Positions 1 to 7,523 of a stretch of DNA of 64,000 nucleotides are shown here, piece after piece; within the stretch, counting starts at the first letter, position 1; each line of letters begins with the position of its first letter. The notes under the pieces were generated by a model, which ran no database searches, was not told where the DNA came from, and worked only from the letters and a program-made list of their open reading frames with translations. The position numbers and the translations under genes were made by a program. This stretch comes from Bacteroidota bacterium. Lineage in GTDB: Bacteria > Bacteroidota > Bacteroidia > B-17B0 > Aurantibacillaceae. The stretch lies in contig CANFTW010000010.1 of NCBI GenBank assembly GCA_947450025.1, positions 62,001 to 126,000 of the forward strand. The letters are read 5' to 3'.

Positions 1-368
1 GACAAAATGGTTTGTTTAATGAAATTTTAAAATGTAATATGGATGGAGATTTTTTTGCCAGATTATGTAAAAATGCTAAAGTAAAACAAATAAATATGGC
101 TTTAGCTAATTTTAGAAAACAACCTTATACTAAGGCATCTGAAAACAATCCAAAATGGAATGAACTGGTTAAAGAAGAAATTAATATGGAAAGAATAATG
201 ACCTATAATACTTTATATATCTCAAAATATATTCCATTTAAATACTCCTATTTTATAAAATTACCATTTCAAATTATGAGAGTTTTGAAAAGAAGTTTGT
301 TGTTTCACTTTTATAAAAAAAGAAAAGAAATTTCATTTTATAAAAAAACATTTAATTCTAACTTTTGA
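1..368 (+). CDS. Glycosyltransferase family 2, C-terminal fragment (5' end outside window)
   Basis: The reading frame is open from the first complete codon (position 3) and ends at a stop at 366-368, so this is the tail of a gene that begins upstream, not a small complete gene. The segment NMDGDFFARLCK resembles the acceptor-side part of family 2 glycosyltransferases, where an acidic D-x-D/W-x-R-L motif follows the catalytic region. A basic, aromatic C-terminal tail (many Lys, Phe, Tyr) could contact the membrane. Its stop overlaps the start of the next glycosyltransferase by 4 bp, so they are probably translated together. It most likely adds one sugar of the repeat unit made by this locus. 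Family assignment rests on about 120 residues and is moderate. Confidence 0.6.
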   Translation, partial: QNGLFNEILKCNMDGDFFARLCKNAKVKQINMALANFRKQPYTKASENNPKWNELVKEEINMERIMTYNTLYISKYIPFKYSYFIKLPFQIMRVLKRSLLFHFYKKRKEISFYKKTFNSNF

Positions 369-1429
369 AAACAGTAATAATAACAAGCATTCCGTCTCCT
401 TATAGGGTAACTGTATTTGATGAACTTAATACAATATTAGGTAAAGATTTTTTAGTAATCTATTTGTCTGAAACTCATGTCGCCTTCAAATGGAAGAAAT
501 GTTTATTGAAACATAACCATGTATTTTTAAATGAACAAACAAAATCTAATATAAACAGTAAGGAAGGTATCTATTACAAACTTAAAAAGTTAAACCCTGA
601 TGTTGTGATTACTTGTGGATTTAATCCAACCATGCTAAAAGCTATGGTATTTAGCATTATAAATAAAAAAAAGCTAATTGCAAATACAGATGCCTGGGAA
701 CTAAATGAACGTTCCTACTCAATATTTCATATTCTGATAAGAAAAATATTATATAAAAAGATGCAGGCATTTATTCCTGTAAGCCATAAAGGATATTTAA
801 ACTTTTTAAGATATAATCTTAAAAAAGAACAAATATTTATTTCACATTACGCTATAGATAATGAATATAGCGCACAATTTATTAATACAGAAAAAAATTA
901 TGATATATTGTTTTCGGGTCAATTTATTGATAGAAAAATGCCATTTTTCTTTTGTGATGTTGTTGAAGAATTGAGTAAAATTAATAAAAGTTTAAAGGTT
1001 TTACTCTTAGGTGATGGAGAATTAAGACCTCAAGTAATTGAAAGACTAAAACTTAAGAATATTAATTACACCTATTTAGGATTTGTTCAAAAAGAAGACC
1101 TGCCCAGACATTATGCCTCAGCTCGACTATTTTTATTTCCAACAAAATTAGATTCATGGGGAGTCGTAGCGAATGATGCATGTTCTGTGGGAACACCTGT
1201 TGTAACTTGTGAAAATGCTGGATCAGCAAATGATTTAATTATCCATAATTACAATGGATACGTTTTACCATTAGATATTAAAATATGGGTAAACCATATT
1301 AATACACTCTTAAACAATAATAATTTGTACACTACTTTTTCCGAAAACTGTTTGAGTCAAATACAAAAATTCAATCCTAAAGAAGCTTCAGAAGGAATTA
1401 TAAACGCAATAAATTTCGCAATTAAATGA
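365..1429 (+). CDS. GT4-type (GT-B fold) glycosyltransferase
   Basis: A 354-residue protein starting at a TTG that overlaps the preceding stop; no ATG fits better, and the N-terminus (MKTVIITSIPSPYR) is that expected of a GT-B enzyme. The C-terminal half carries the nucleotide-sugar-binding region: LLLGDGELR, then LGFVQKEDLPRHYASA and FPTKLDSWGVVANDA near residues 255-275, followed by GTPVV and NGYVL. In this family the acidic E-x7-E motif contacts the donor; here the first Glu is Asp. The family transfers a sugar from a nucleotide donor to a lipid-linked oligosaccharide at the cytoplasmic face of the inner membrane. Donor and acceptor cannot be read from sequence. The gene overlaps both neighbours by 4 bp, indicating a polycistronic message. 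Confidence 0.85.
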   Translation: MKTVIITSIPSPYRVTVFDELNTILGKDFLVIYLSETHVAFKWKKCLLKHNHVFLNEQTKSNINSKEGIYYKLKKLNPDVVITCGFNPTMLKAMVFSIINKKKLIANTDAWELNERSYSIFHILIRKILYKKMQAFIPVSHKGYLNFLRYNLKKEQIFISHYAIDNEYSAQFINTEKNYDILFSGQFIDRKMPFFFCDVVEELSKINKSLKVLLLGDGELRPQVIERLKLKNINYTYLGFVQKEDLPRHYASARLFLFPTKLDSWGVVANDACSVGTPVVTCENAGSANDLIIHNYNGYVLPLDIKIWVNHINTLLNNNNLYTTFSENCLSQIQKFNPKEASEGIINAINFAIK

Positions 1430-2289
1430 GCACTATATCAATATATTATTCTATAAATCATATTTTAAAAAACAACCATGTTAACAGAATAATTGCTTTA
1501 TTTAAGTATGTTAAGTGGCAATTAATAAAAGCATTTAATCTATTTCCATTAAAAATAAAAATCTCTAACTCTATAATTGAAATACAAGATAAATTAATAG
1601 CACTAGAAGGTGGGACTAAAATGTATACACAAGGTATGTACGATTATAATAATATGAATTTAATAAAACATATCCTTAAGATTAAGCCAGGAATATTCTT
1701 TGACATTGGCACTAACATCGGAGTATACAGTTTAATTGCATCAGAATCAAATGAATCTAAAATAATTTCTTTTGAACCACATCCTTATACATTTCAAATT
1801 TTAAATAATCAAATTAAATTAAATCAACGAATTAATATAACTACTATTAATAAAGCAGTTAGCAATAAAAATGGAAAAGTTATGTTTACTAACCAAGGTG
1901 GGAGTTCAGTAAACAAAGTTGCTTCAAACGAAGAGGCGAATACTATTGAGGTAGATTGCATCACAATGAATAGTTTTTGCAATTACAATAATCTCTTGCC
2001 GGAAATAGTAAAATTAGATGTAGAAGGTTATGAATTAGAAGTTCTTGAAGGATTTGAAAATTCTTTAAACCAAGTTAACGTTTTATTAATAGAAATTAGT
2101 AAGAATAAAGAAGTAATTCATCAAATGCTTACTGATAAAAATTTTATAGGCCCATTATCATTTGATTATAAAAATTTAAAATTTAAAAAATTTAATACTA
2201 CAGATTCTATTGAAGATCCTATTTACGTATTAAATGAATATAAATCTAAATTAATTTCAACCTATTCAATTACTTTTAGTGAATCATAA
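1426..2289 (+). CDS. FkbM-family SAM-dependent methyltransferase
   Basis: A 287-residue class I methyltransferase. The SAM-binding glycine motif FFDIGTNIGVYSLIA lies near residues 90-104, an acidic SAM-ribose residue follows in IISFEPHPY, and the FkbM hallmark KLDVEGYELEVLEGF is near residues 195-210. FkbM enzymes in polysaccharide loci usually O-methylate a sugar hydroxyl. The first 60 residues are basic and hydrophobic and may dock to the membrane or a partner. Its ATG overlaps the preceding stop (ATGA), and its own end overlaps the next gene by 11 bp. The family call is firm; the methylated sugar is unknown. Confidence 0.85.
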   Translation: MSTISIYYSINHILKNNHVNRIIALFKYVKWQLIKAFNLFPLKIKISNSIIEIQDKLIALEGGTKMYTQGMYDYNNMNLIKHILKIKPGIFFDIGTNIGVYSLIASESNESKIISFEPHPYTFQILNNQIKLNQRINITTINKAVSNKNGKVMFTNQGGSSVNKVASNEEANTIEVDCITMNSFCNYNNLLPEIVKLDVEGYELEVLEGFENSLNQVNVLLIEISKNKEVIHQMLTDKNFIGPLSFDYKNLKFKKFNTTDSIEDPIYVLNEYKSKLISTYSITFSES

Positions 2290-3397
2290 AAACAATTTAT
2301 TATTTCTATTGAAGCTTCCACCTCCTAAAACAGGAGCTACTTTCATGAATCAAATTATTCATGAAAATGAAGCTATAAACAAATTGTACCATATAGAAAA
2401 AATTGACATTAGTTATGCAACTTCCGTTAATAATCTTGGTCGTTTTCGATTAAAAAAATTATACATATTTATTAAAGTCATTTTTAAACTATTATACTAT
2501 TTAATTAAAAAAAACATTCATATAATTTATTTTCAACCATCTATAAATGGAGTAAGCTATTTTAGAGATGTGATATTGATTTTAATAGGAAAACTTTTTG
2601 GAAAAAAATTTATCTTGCACCTACATGGCAAAGGTATATATAGCTATTCAAAAAAAAGTCTGATGCATAGATGGCTATATAAAATAGGTTTTAAAAATCA
2701 ATACCTCATTGTGCTATCAGAAAATCAAATTACCGATGTGTCATTTTTAAATCCAAAGAAAATCTTTGTTGTCAATAATGGTATTCCGTCATTACAATCT
2801 AATTCAACTTCTTTGTCAGAAAAAACAAATGACTCCACTCGATTACGATTTTTATACTTATCAAACCTACTGAAAAGCAAGGGTGTTTTAGATCTACTTG
2901 ATTCAGCAATTGAACTAAAAAAAAACGCATTAGATTTCTGCATTGACATCGTTGGTAGCGAAGGAGATATTAGTGAAACTGAACTATTAAAAAAAATTAA
3001 TGATCTACAATTAAATGACCATGTATATTATCATGGCCCAAAATATGATGACGAGAAAATTGAATTTTTAAAGCAAGCGAATGCTTTTGTATTTCCAACT
3101 CAAAATGAAGCGTTTGGGATAGTGCTTTTAGAAGCAATGCAATTTGGACTTGCTATTATAGCTTCTGATGAAGGAGCGATACCTGAAATTATTGAAAACG
3201 GAAAATCTGGCTATATTTATCCTAAAAAAGAAAAGCAGGAACTTTTTAATTATATGGCATACTTAATTAAACATCCAGATCTATGCATAAAATTAGGCAA
3301 AAGAGGGAAAGAAATTTACTTTGAAAAATTTACTATCAAAATATTAGAAAAAAATATGATTAATGTATTTAATACATGCTTAAAAGAACAAAAATAA
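2279..3397 (+). CDS. GT4-type glycosyltransferase
   Basis: A 372-residue GT-B glycosyltransferase starting at a GTG inside the end of the methyltransferase gene. It has the N-terminal PPPKTGATF loop typical of GT4 enzymes, FILHLHGKG, the donor-domain FLYLSNLLKSKGVLDLL, and the hallmark FPTQNEAFGIVLLEAMQFG with the E-x7-E pair (EAFGIVLLE), followed by NGKSGYIYP. It should transfer a sugar, retaining configuration, onto the growing lipid-linked unit at the cytoplasmic membrane face. It is a different subgroup from the GT4 gene at 365, with a complete E-x7-E motif. Its TAA stop shares a base with the ATG of fnlA (TAATG). Confidence 0.88.
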   Translation: MNHKNNLLFLLKLPPPKTGATFMNQIIHENEAINKLYHIEKIDISYATSVNNLGRFRLKKLYIFIKVIFKLLYYLIKKNIHIIYFQPSINGVSYFRDVILILIGKLFGKKFILHLHGKGIYSYSKKSLMHRWLYKIGFKNQYLIVLSENQITDVSFLNPKKIFVVNNGIPSLQSNSTSLSEKTNDSTRLRFLYLSNLLKSKGVLDLLDSAIELKKNALDFCIDIVGSEGDISETELLKKINDLQLNDHVYYHGPKYDDEKIEFLKQANAFVFPTQNEAFGIVLLEAMQFGLAIIASDEGAIPEIIENGKSGYIYPKKEKQELFNYMAYLIKHPDLCIKLGKRGKEIYFEKFTIKILEKNMINVFNTCLKEQK

Positions 3398-4413
3398 TGA
3401 CAACAACAAACAAAAAACTATTAATAACAGGGGGGACAGGTTCTTTTGGATATACTGTTTTGAAAAGATTTTTACAAACTGAAGAATTTAATGAAATTAG
3501 AATTTTCAGTCGTGATGAAAAAAAACAGGACGATATGCGTAAAACTTTAAATAATGGTAAGATTAAGTTTTATATAGGTGATGTCCGTGATCAAAGAAGT
3601 GTAGATGAGGCGGTAAAAGGTGTAGACTATATTTTCCATGCTGCAGCTTTAAAACAAGTTCCTTCTTGTGAATTTTTTCCTATGGAAGCTGTAAAAACAA
3701 ACATTATTGGAACTTATAATGTATTAAATGCAGCTGAACGATATGATGTAAAACGAGTTGTTGTTCTTAGCACTGATAAAGCGGCTTACCCAATTAATGC
3801 AATGGGAATGTCAAAAGCGTTAATGGAAAAGGTTATGGTAGCTAAATCGAGAAATCTAGATCCAGACAAAACCATTTTCTGCGGAACTCGTTATGGAAAT
3901 GTCATGGCATCAAGAGGTTCTGTTATTCCATTATTCATCGAGCAATTAAAAAAAGGGAAATCTTTAACAATAACAGATCCTAATATGTCTAGATTTATGA
4001 TGACATTAGAAGATGCTGTAGATTTAGTCCTATTCGCCTTTAACCATGGCCAACCTGGTGATATTTTTGTACAAAAAGCACCTGCAACAACCATCGGTGT
4101 TTTAGCAAAAGCGTTAATGGAATTATACAAAATAAATACAGATATACAAATTATTGGAACACGCCATGGCGAAAAACTATATGAAACGTTGGTTAATAGA
4201 GAAGATATGGTGAAAGCCATAGATATGGGGGATTATTATAGAATACCAGCAGATAGTAGAGATTTGAACTATGAATCTTATTTCTCAGAAGGCCTTAAAG
4301 AACTTTCGGAAATTGAGGAATACCACTCTCACAATACCAAAATTTTAGACCTAGAAGAGACTAAAAAATTACTTCTTAAATTAGACCTAATTCGTGATGA
4401 TTTAAAATTATAA
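3397..4413 (+). CDS. fnlA: UDP-GlcNAc 4,6-dehydratase (5-inverting)/3-epimerase, FnlA/WbjB/CapE type
   Basis: A 338-residue extended SDR enzyme. The Rossmann motif GGTGSFG is near residues 12-18, followed by FYIGDVRD and FHAAALKQVP, both typical of the FlaA1/CapE dehydratases. Where most SDR enzymes have YxxxK, this one has Met136-x-x-x-Lys140 (MGMSK); a Met there is, as I recall, characteristic of the CapE group and separates it from PseB. The family converts UDP-GlcNAc to the 4-keto-6-deoxy-L-talo/arabino intermediate, the first step to UDP-L-FucNAc. I chose the ATG at 3397, which overlaps the preceding stop, over an in-frame ATG at 3376 that would add seven unlikely residues. fnlB and fnlC follow directly and complete the pathway. 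Confidence 0.9.
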   Translation: MTTTNKKLLITGGTGSFGYTVLKRFLQTEEFNEIRIFSRDEKKQDDMRKTLNNGKIKFYIGDVRDQRSVDEAVKGVDYIFHAAALKQVPSCEFFPMEAVKTNIIGTYNVLNAAERYDVKRVVVLSTDKAAYPINAMGMSKALMEKVMVAKSRNLDPDKTIFCGTRYGNVMASRGSVIPLFIEQLKKGKSLTITDPNMSRFMMTLEDAVDLVLFAFNHGQPGDIFVQKAPATTIGVLAKALMELYKINTDIQIIGTRHGEKLYETLVNREDMVKAIDMGDYYRIPADSRDLNYESYFSEGLKELSEIEEYHSHNTKILDLEETKKLLLKLDLIRDDLKL

Positions 4414-4419
4414 TAAAAA

Positions 4420-5559
4420 ATGACAACATCTTCTCAAAAAATAAAAATCGGAATTACTGGTCAAAATGGATTTATTGGGTCTCATTTATATAATACTTTA
4501 AAACTATACCCTGACAATTATGAAATAATAGAATTTCAAAAAAACTATTTTGACAATCCAACCCTACTTGATGAGTTTGTAAAGTATTGTGATGTTATAG
4601 TTCACTTAGCAGGTATGAATAGACATCACGATGCAGATGTAATTTATCAAACAAATATATTATTAGCTGGCCAACTTATTGGTTCATGTGAACGTACAAA
4701 ATCTAAACCACATATTATCTTTTCTTCCTCAACTCAAGAAGAAAAGGATAATAAATATGGCGCCTCAAAAAAAGAAAGCAGAAAACTATTAGAGAACTGG
4801 GCTAAAAAAAATTCAACAGCATTTACAGGTCTTATTATTCCAAATGTCTTTGGTTCATTTGGTAATCCTTATTACAATTCAGTAGTTGCCACATTTTGTT
4901 ATCAATTAACTCATGGAGAGACGCCGAAAATCGACGTAAATGGTAACATGCAGTTGATTTACATTGAAGAATTGATAAAAGAAATTATCCCTTTTATCAA
5001 TTCAGATAATTCATTAATACAGGAAATAAAAATCAATTATAACTATGAGCTATTGGTTAGTGAATTATTAGCAAAAGTAACCCTATTTAAAACAAGTTAT
5101 TTCGAGCAAGGCATTATTCCTGACCTAAGTGATACATTTGATAAAAATTTATTTATTACGTTTTTAACTTATATTGATCACAAAAGTTTTTTTCCATTTA
5201 AATTAAAAAAACATACCGATGAAAGAGGTTCATTTATTGAAATGGTGAAACTCAACAGTGGCGGGCAAATATCCTTCTCAACGACTACTCAAGGAATTAC
5301 AAGGGGCAACCACTATCACACTAGAAAAGCTGAACGGTTTGCTGTGATTAAAGGAAAAGCATTAATTGAACTTCGTAAAATAAATACAAACAATATTCTT
5401 TCCTTTGAACTTGATGGAGATGAACCATCTTTTGTTGACATGCCAATATGGTATACTCATAATATTAAAAACATTGGAGAAGAAGATTTATATACTATAT
5501 TTTGGATAAATGAGTTTTTTAATGCGTCAGACCCCGATACATACTTTGAAAAAGTATAA
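4420..5559 (+). CDS. fnlB: Bifunctional reductase/epimerase with C-terminal cupin, FnlB/WbjC/CapF type
   Basis: A 379-residue, two-domain protein. Residues 1 to about 255 are an SDR domain with the glycine motif GITGQNGFIGSHL and the catalytic YGASK (YxxxK). Residues from about 265 form a cupin domain with HTDERGSF and RGNHYHTRKAERF, whose histidines form the expected metal site. In the characterised CapF/WbjC family the cupin domain epimerises C3 of the 4-keto sugar and the SDR domain reduces C4 with NADPH, giving UDP-L-PneNAc/6-deoxy-talose-type product. It starts 6 bp after fnlA and precedes fnlC, so all three steps to UDP-L-FucNAc are present. The length and domain order match the family. 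Confidence 0.9.
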   Translation: MTTSSQKIKIGITGQNGFIGSHLYNTLKLYPDNYEIIEFQKNYFDNPTLLDEFVKYCDVIVHLAGMNRHHDADVIYQTNILLAGQLIGSCERTKSKPHIIFSSSTQEEKDNKYGASKKESRKLLENWAKKNSTAFTGLIIPNVFGSFGNPYYNSVVATFCYQLTHGETPKIDVNGNMQLIYIEELIKEIIPFINSDNSLIQEIKINYNYELLVSELLAKVTLFKTSYFEQGIIPDLSDTFDKNLFITFLTYIDHKSFFPFKLKKHTDERGSFIEMVKLNSGGQISFSTTTQGITRGNHYHTRKAERFAVIKGKALIELRKINTNNILSFELDGDEPSFVDMPIWYTHNIKNIGEEDLYTIFWINEFFNASDPDTYFEKV

Positions 5560-5592
5560 TTTAATTATCTTTATTTACTAATTATTATTTAC

Positions 5593-6732
5593 ATGCATAC
5601 CAAAGCAAAATTAAAAGTAGTAACTGTTGTTGGAACTAGACCTGAAATCATTCGATTATCAAGGGTCATGAGTTTATTAGATGAACATCTACAGCACGTT
5701 ATCGTACATACTGGCCAAAATTATGATTATGAGCTTAATCAAGTGTTTTTTGACGAGTTAGAAATTAGAAAGCCTGATTATTTCATGAATGTAGATGTTT
5801 CTTCTTTAGGATCATCTGTTGGTGATATCATGAAAAAAACAGAAGAGATTTTAAAAATAGAAAAGCCTGATGCTTTTTTAGTATTAGGTGACACTAATTC
5901 TTGTCTGGCATCATACATTGCAAAACGTTTACATATTCCTATTTTTCATATGGAAGCTGGTAACAGATGTTTTGACTTTAATGTTCCTGAAGAAACTAAT
6001 AGAAGAGTTGTTGATCATATTTCTGATTTTAATTTAGTGTATACGGAACATGCGCGAAGACATTTATTAGCTGAAGGATTGCCGCATAGACGAATCTATT
6101 TAACTGGCAGTCCAATGAAAGAAGTTTTGGAATATTACATGCCAAAAATTAAGAAATCAAACGCGTTAGATAGCTTAAATTTAGATGCAAAAAAATATTT
6201 TGTCATATCTACTCATCGCGAGGAAAATGTTGATAATCCTGAAAACTTAAAAAAAATAATAAGTCTCCTAAATGCATTAGCAGAAAGATATAGTCTTCCA
6301 ATTATCGTTTCGACTCACCCAAGAACCAAAAAAAGATTAGAAGAAATACAAGATATTGGACGGAATAATTTAATTCATTTTATGAAGCCATTTGGGTTCC
6401 TAGATTACGTTAATCTTCAGATGAATGCTACTTGTACCATTTCAGATTCAGGAACCATCAGTGAGGAATCGTCGATTTTAAATTTTCCAGCCATATCTTT
6501 ACGACAATCGATGGAACGTCCAGAAGCTCAGGATGTAGGAAGTATTATATTAACTGGATTTGATCCACAAGTTGTAGCGGATTCAATTGAATTAGTTATT
6601 AATGAATTCGAAAAAAACAAAGGTTATAAAACAATAGCAGAAGATTATACCATTAGCAATACTTCTTGGAGAGTATTAAAATTGATAATGGGTAATGCAA
6701 AATTAAGTAATCTTTGGAATGGTATAAAGTAA
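5593..6732 (+). CDS. fnlC: UDP-N-acetylglucosamine 2-epimerase family, FnlC/WbjD/CapG type
   Basis: A 379-residue, non-hydrolysing UDP-GlcNAc 2-epimerase family protein. Visible motifs are VVGTRPEIIRL at the N-terminus, HTGQNYDYEL, LGDTNS, HMEAGNRCFD, VPEETNRRVVDH and, toward the C-terminus, SDSGTISEESS and RPEAQDVG. The general family includes WecB (UDP-GlcNAc to UDP-ManNAc). Because it directly follows fnlA and fnlB, it is more likely the FnlC/CapG enzyme that epimerises C2 of the talose/pneumosamine intermediate to UDP-L-FucNAc. The sequence alone does not exclude WecB activity; context decides the call. Its stop overlaps the next ATG (TAATG at 6730-6734). Confidence 0.85.
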   Translation: MHTKAKLKVVTVVGTRPEIIRLSRVMSLLDEHLQHVIVHTGQNYDYELNQVFFDELEIRKPDYFMNVDVSSLGSSVGDIMKKTEEILKIEKPDAFLVLGDTNSCLASYIAKRLHIPIFHMEAGNRCFDFNVPEETNRRVVDHISDFNLVYTEHARRHLLAEGLPHRRIYLTGSPMKEVLEYYMPKIKKSNALDSLNLDAKKYFVISTHREENVDNPENLKKIISLLNALAERYSLPIIVSTHPRTKKRLEEIQDIGRNNLIHFMKPFGFLDYVNLQMNATCTISDSGTISEESSILNFPAISLRQSMERPEAQDVGSIILTGFDPQVVADSIELVINEFEKNKGYKTIAEDYTISNTSWRVLKLIMGNAKLSNLWNGIK

Positions 6733-7523
6733 TGATTCAGCAACTTGATGTATTTGGATTAAAAGTTAGTGATTTTGAATTAAATGATGTGAGAGCCCTT
6801 TATAATAAAACCATAAAGGAAGATCAGTCCATTGTTATTTTTGGTCACTCATTAGGTTATATCACTCTTTTTAAAAAGTATCCTGAACTATACAAAATTA
6901 TTAATTCTTTTGACCTACTAGTTTGTGATGGAACACAATTTAATTGGTATTGTAAACAAAATAATTTCAAACTAAAAACCGTTATTTCAATTCCCGATAT
7001 TACAATTAGTTCATTAGATTACGCAAATACAAATCATTTAAAAATACTTTTGTTTGGCGCTAAAGAAAGCATTAACAATAAGGCATGTGAAAACCTAAAA
7101 TTACAATATCCTAATATCACAATACTACCTGGTATTAATGGTTATTTTAATGAATCACAAGAACTAGATATTGTATCAAAAATAAGTGAATTAAAACCTC
7201 ATATATTATTAATAGGAATTTCAACTCCAATTAAAGAGCAATTTGTTTACAAGTACAAAGATCAATTAAATACCAATATTATCATCCCGTGTGGAGGTAT
7301 GATTGATGTGCTTTCTGGATACACAAAACAAAGTCCTGAATGGGTAAAAAAGATGGGATTTGCAACTCCTTATCGAATCATTCAAGAACCAAAAAGACTT
7401 TTTTGGTTGCACACTTGGATGATTTATGAAATTATATTCAAGATACTTCCTATTACAATGTTCAATAAAATTATTCTTCGAAAAAAAGAATTTAACCTAG
7501 TTCAAAAATATCTTAAGAAATAA
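6732..7523 (+). CDS. WecG/TagA/CpsF-family glycosyltransferase (GT26)
   Basis: A 263-residue soluble or peripheral membrane glycosyltransferase. It begins at the ATG overlapping the fnlC stop; an upstream in-frame ATG at 6714 would lie within fnlC and is less likely. Family motifs are VCDGTQFNW (the conserved acidic D-G region), LLFGAKESINNKA, LLIGISTPIKEQF (usually G-x-P-x-Q-E) and CGGMIDVLSGYTKQSPEW followed by the C-terminal EPKRLFWL segment. Characterised members add the second sugar (ManNAc or ManNAcA) to a polyprenyl-PP-linked amino sugar. Here it probably acts just after the initiating transferase at 9625. The C-terminal basic/hydrophobic appendage matches the membrane-targeting tail of TagA enzymes. 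Confidence 0.88.
   Translation: MIQQLDVFGLKVSDFELNDVRALYNKTIKEDQSIVIFGHSLGYITLFKKYPELYKIINSFDLLVCDGTQFNWYCKQNNFKLKTVISIPDITISSLDYANTNHLKILLFGAKESINNKACENLKLQYPNITILPGINGYFNESQELDIVSKISELKPHILLIGISTPIKEQFVYKYKDQLNTNIIIPCGGMIDVLSGYTKQSPEWVKKMGFATPYRIIQEPKRLFWLHTWMIYEIIFKILPITMFNKIILRKKEFNLVQKYLKK

Noticed and set aside
12-368. A complete 118-residue protein starting at TTG 12
   Set aside because: The frame is open upstream to the window edge and the peptide reads as the end of a family 2 glycosyltransferase, so it is a truncated gene.
5593-6732. Assignment as WecB (UDP-ManNAc synthesis)
   Set aside because: Possible from the family alone, but the gene directly follows fnlA and fnlB, so the FnlC role is more likely.
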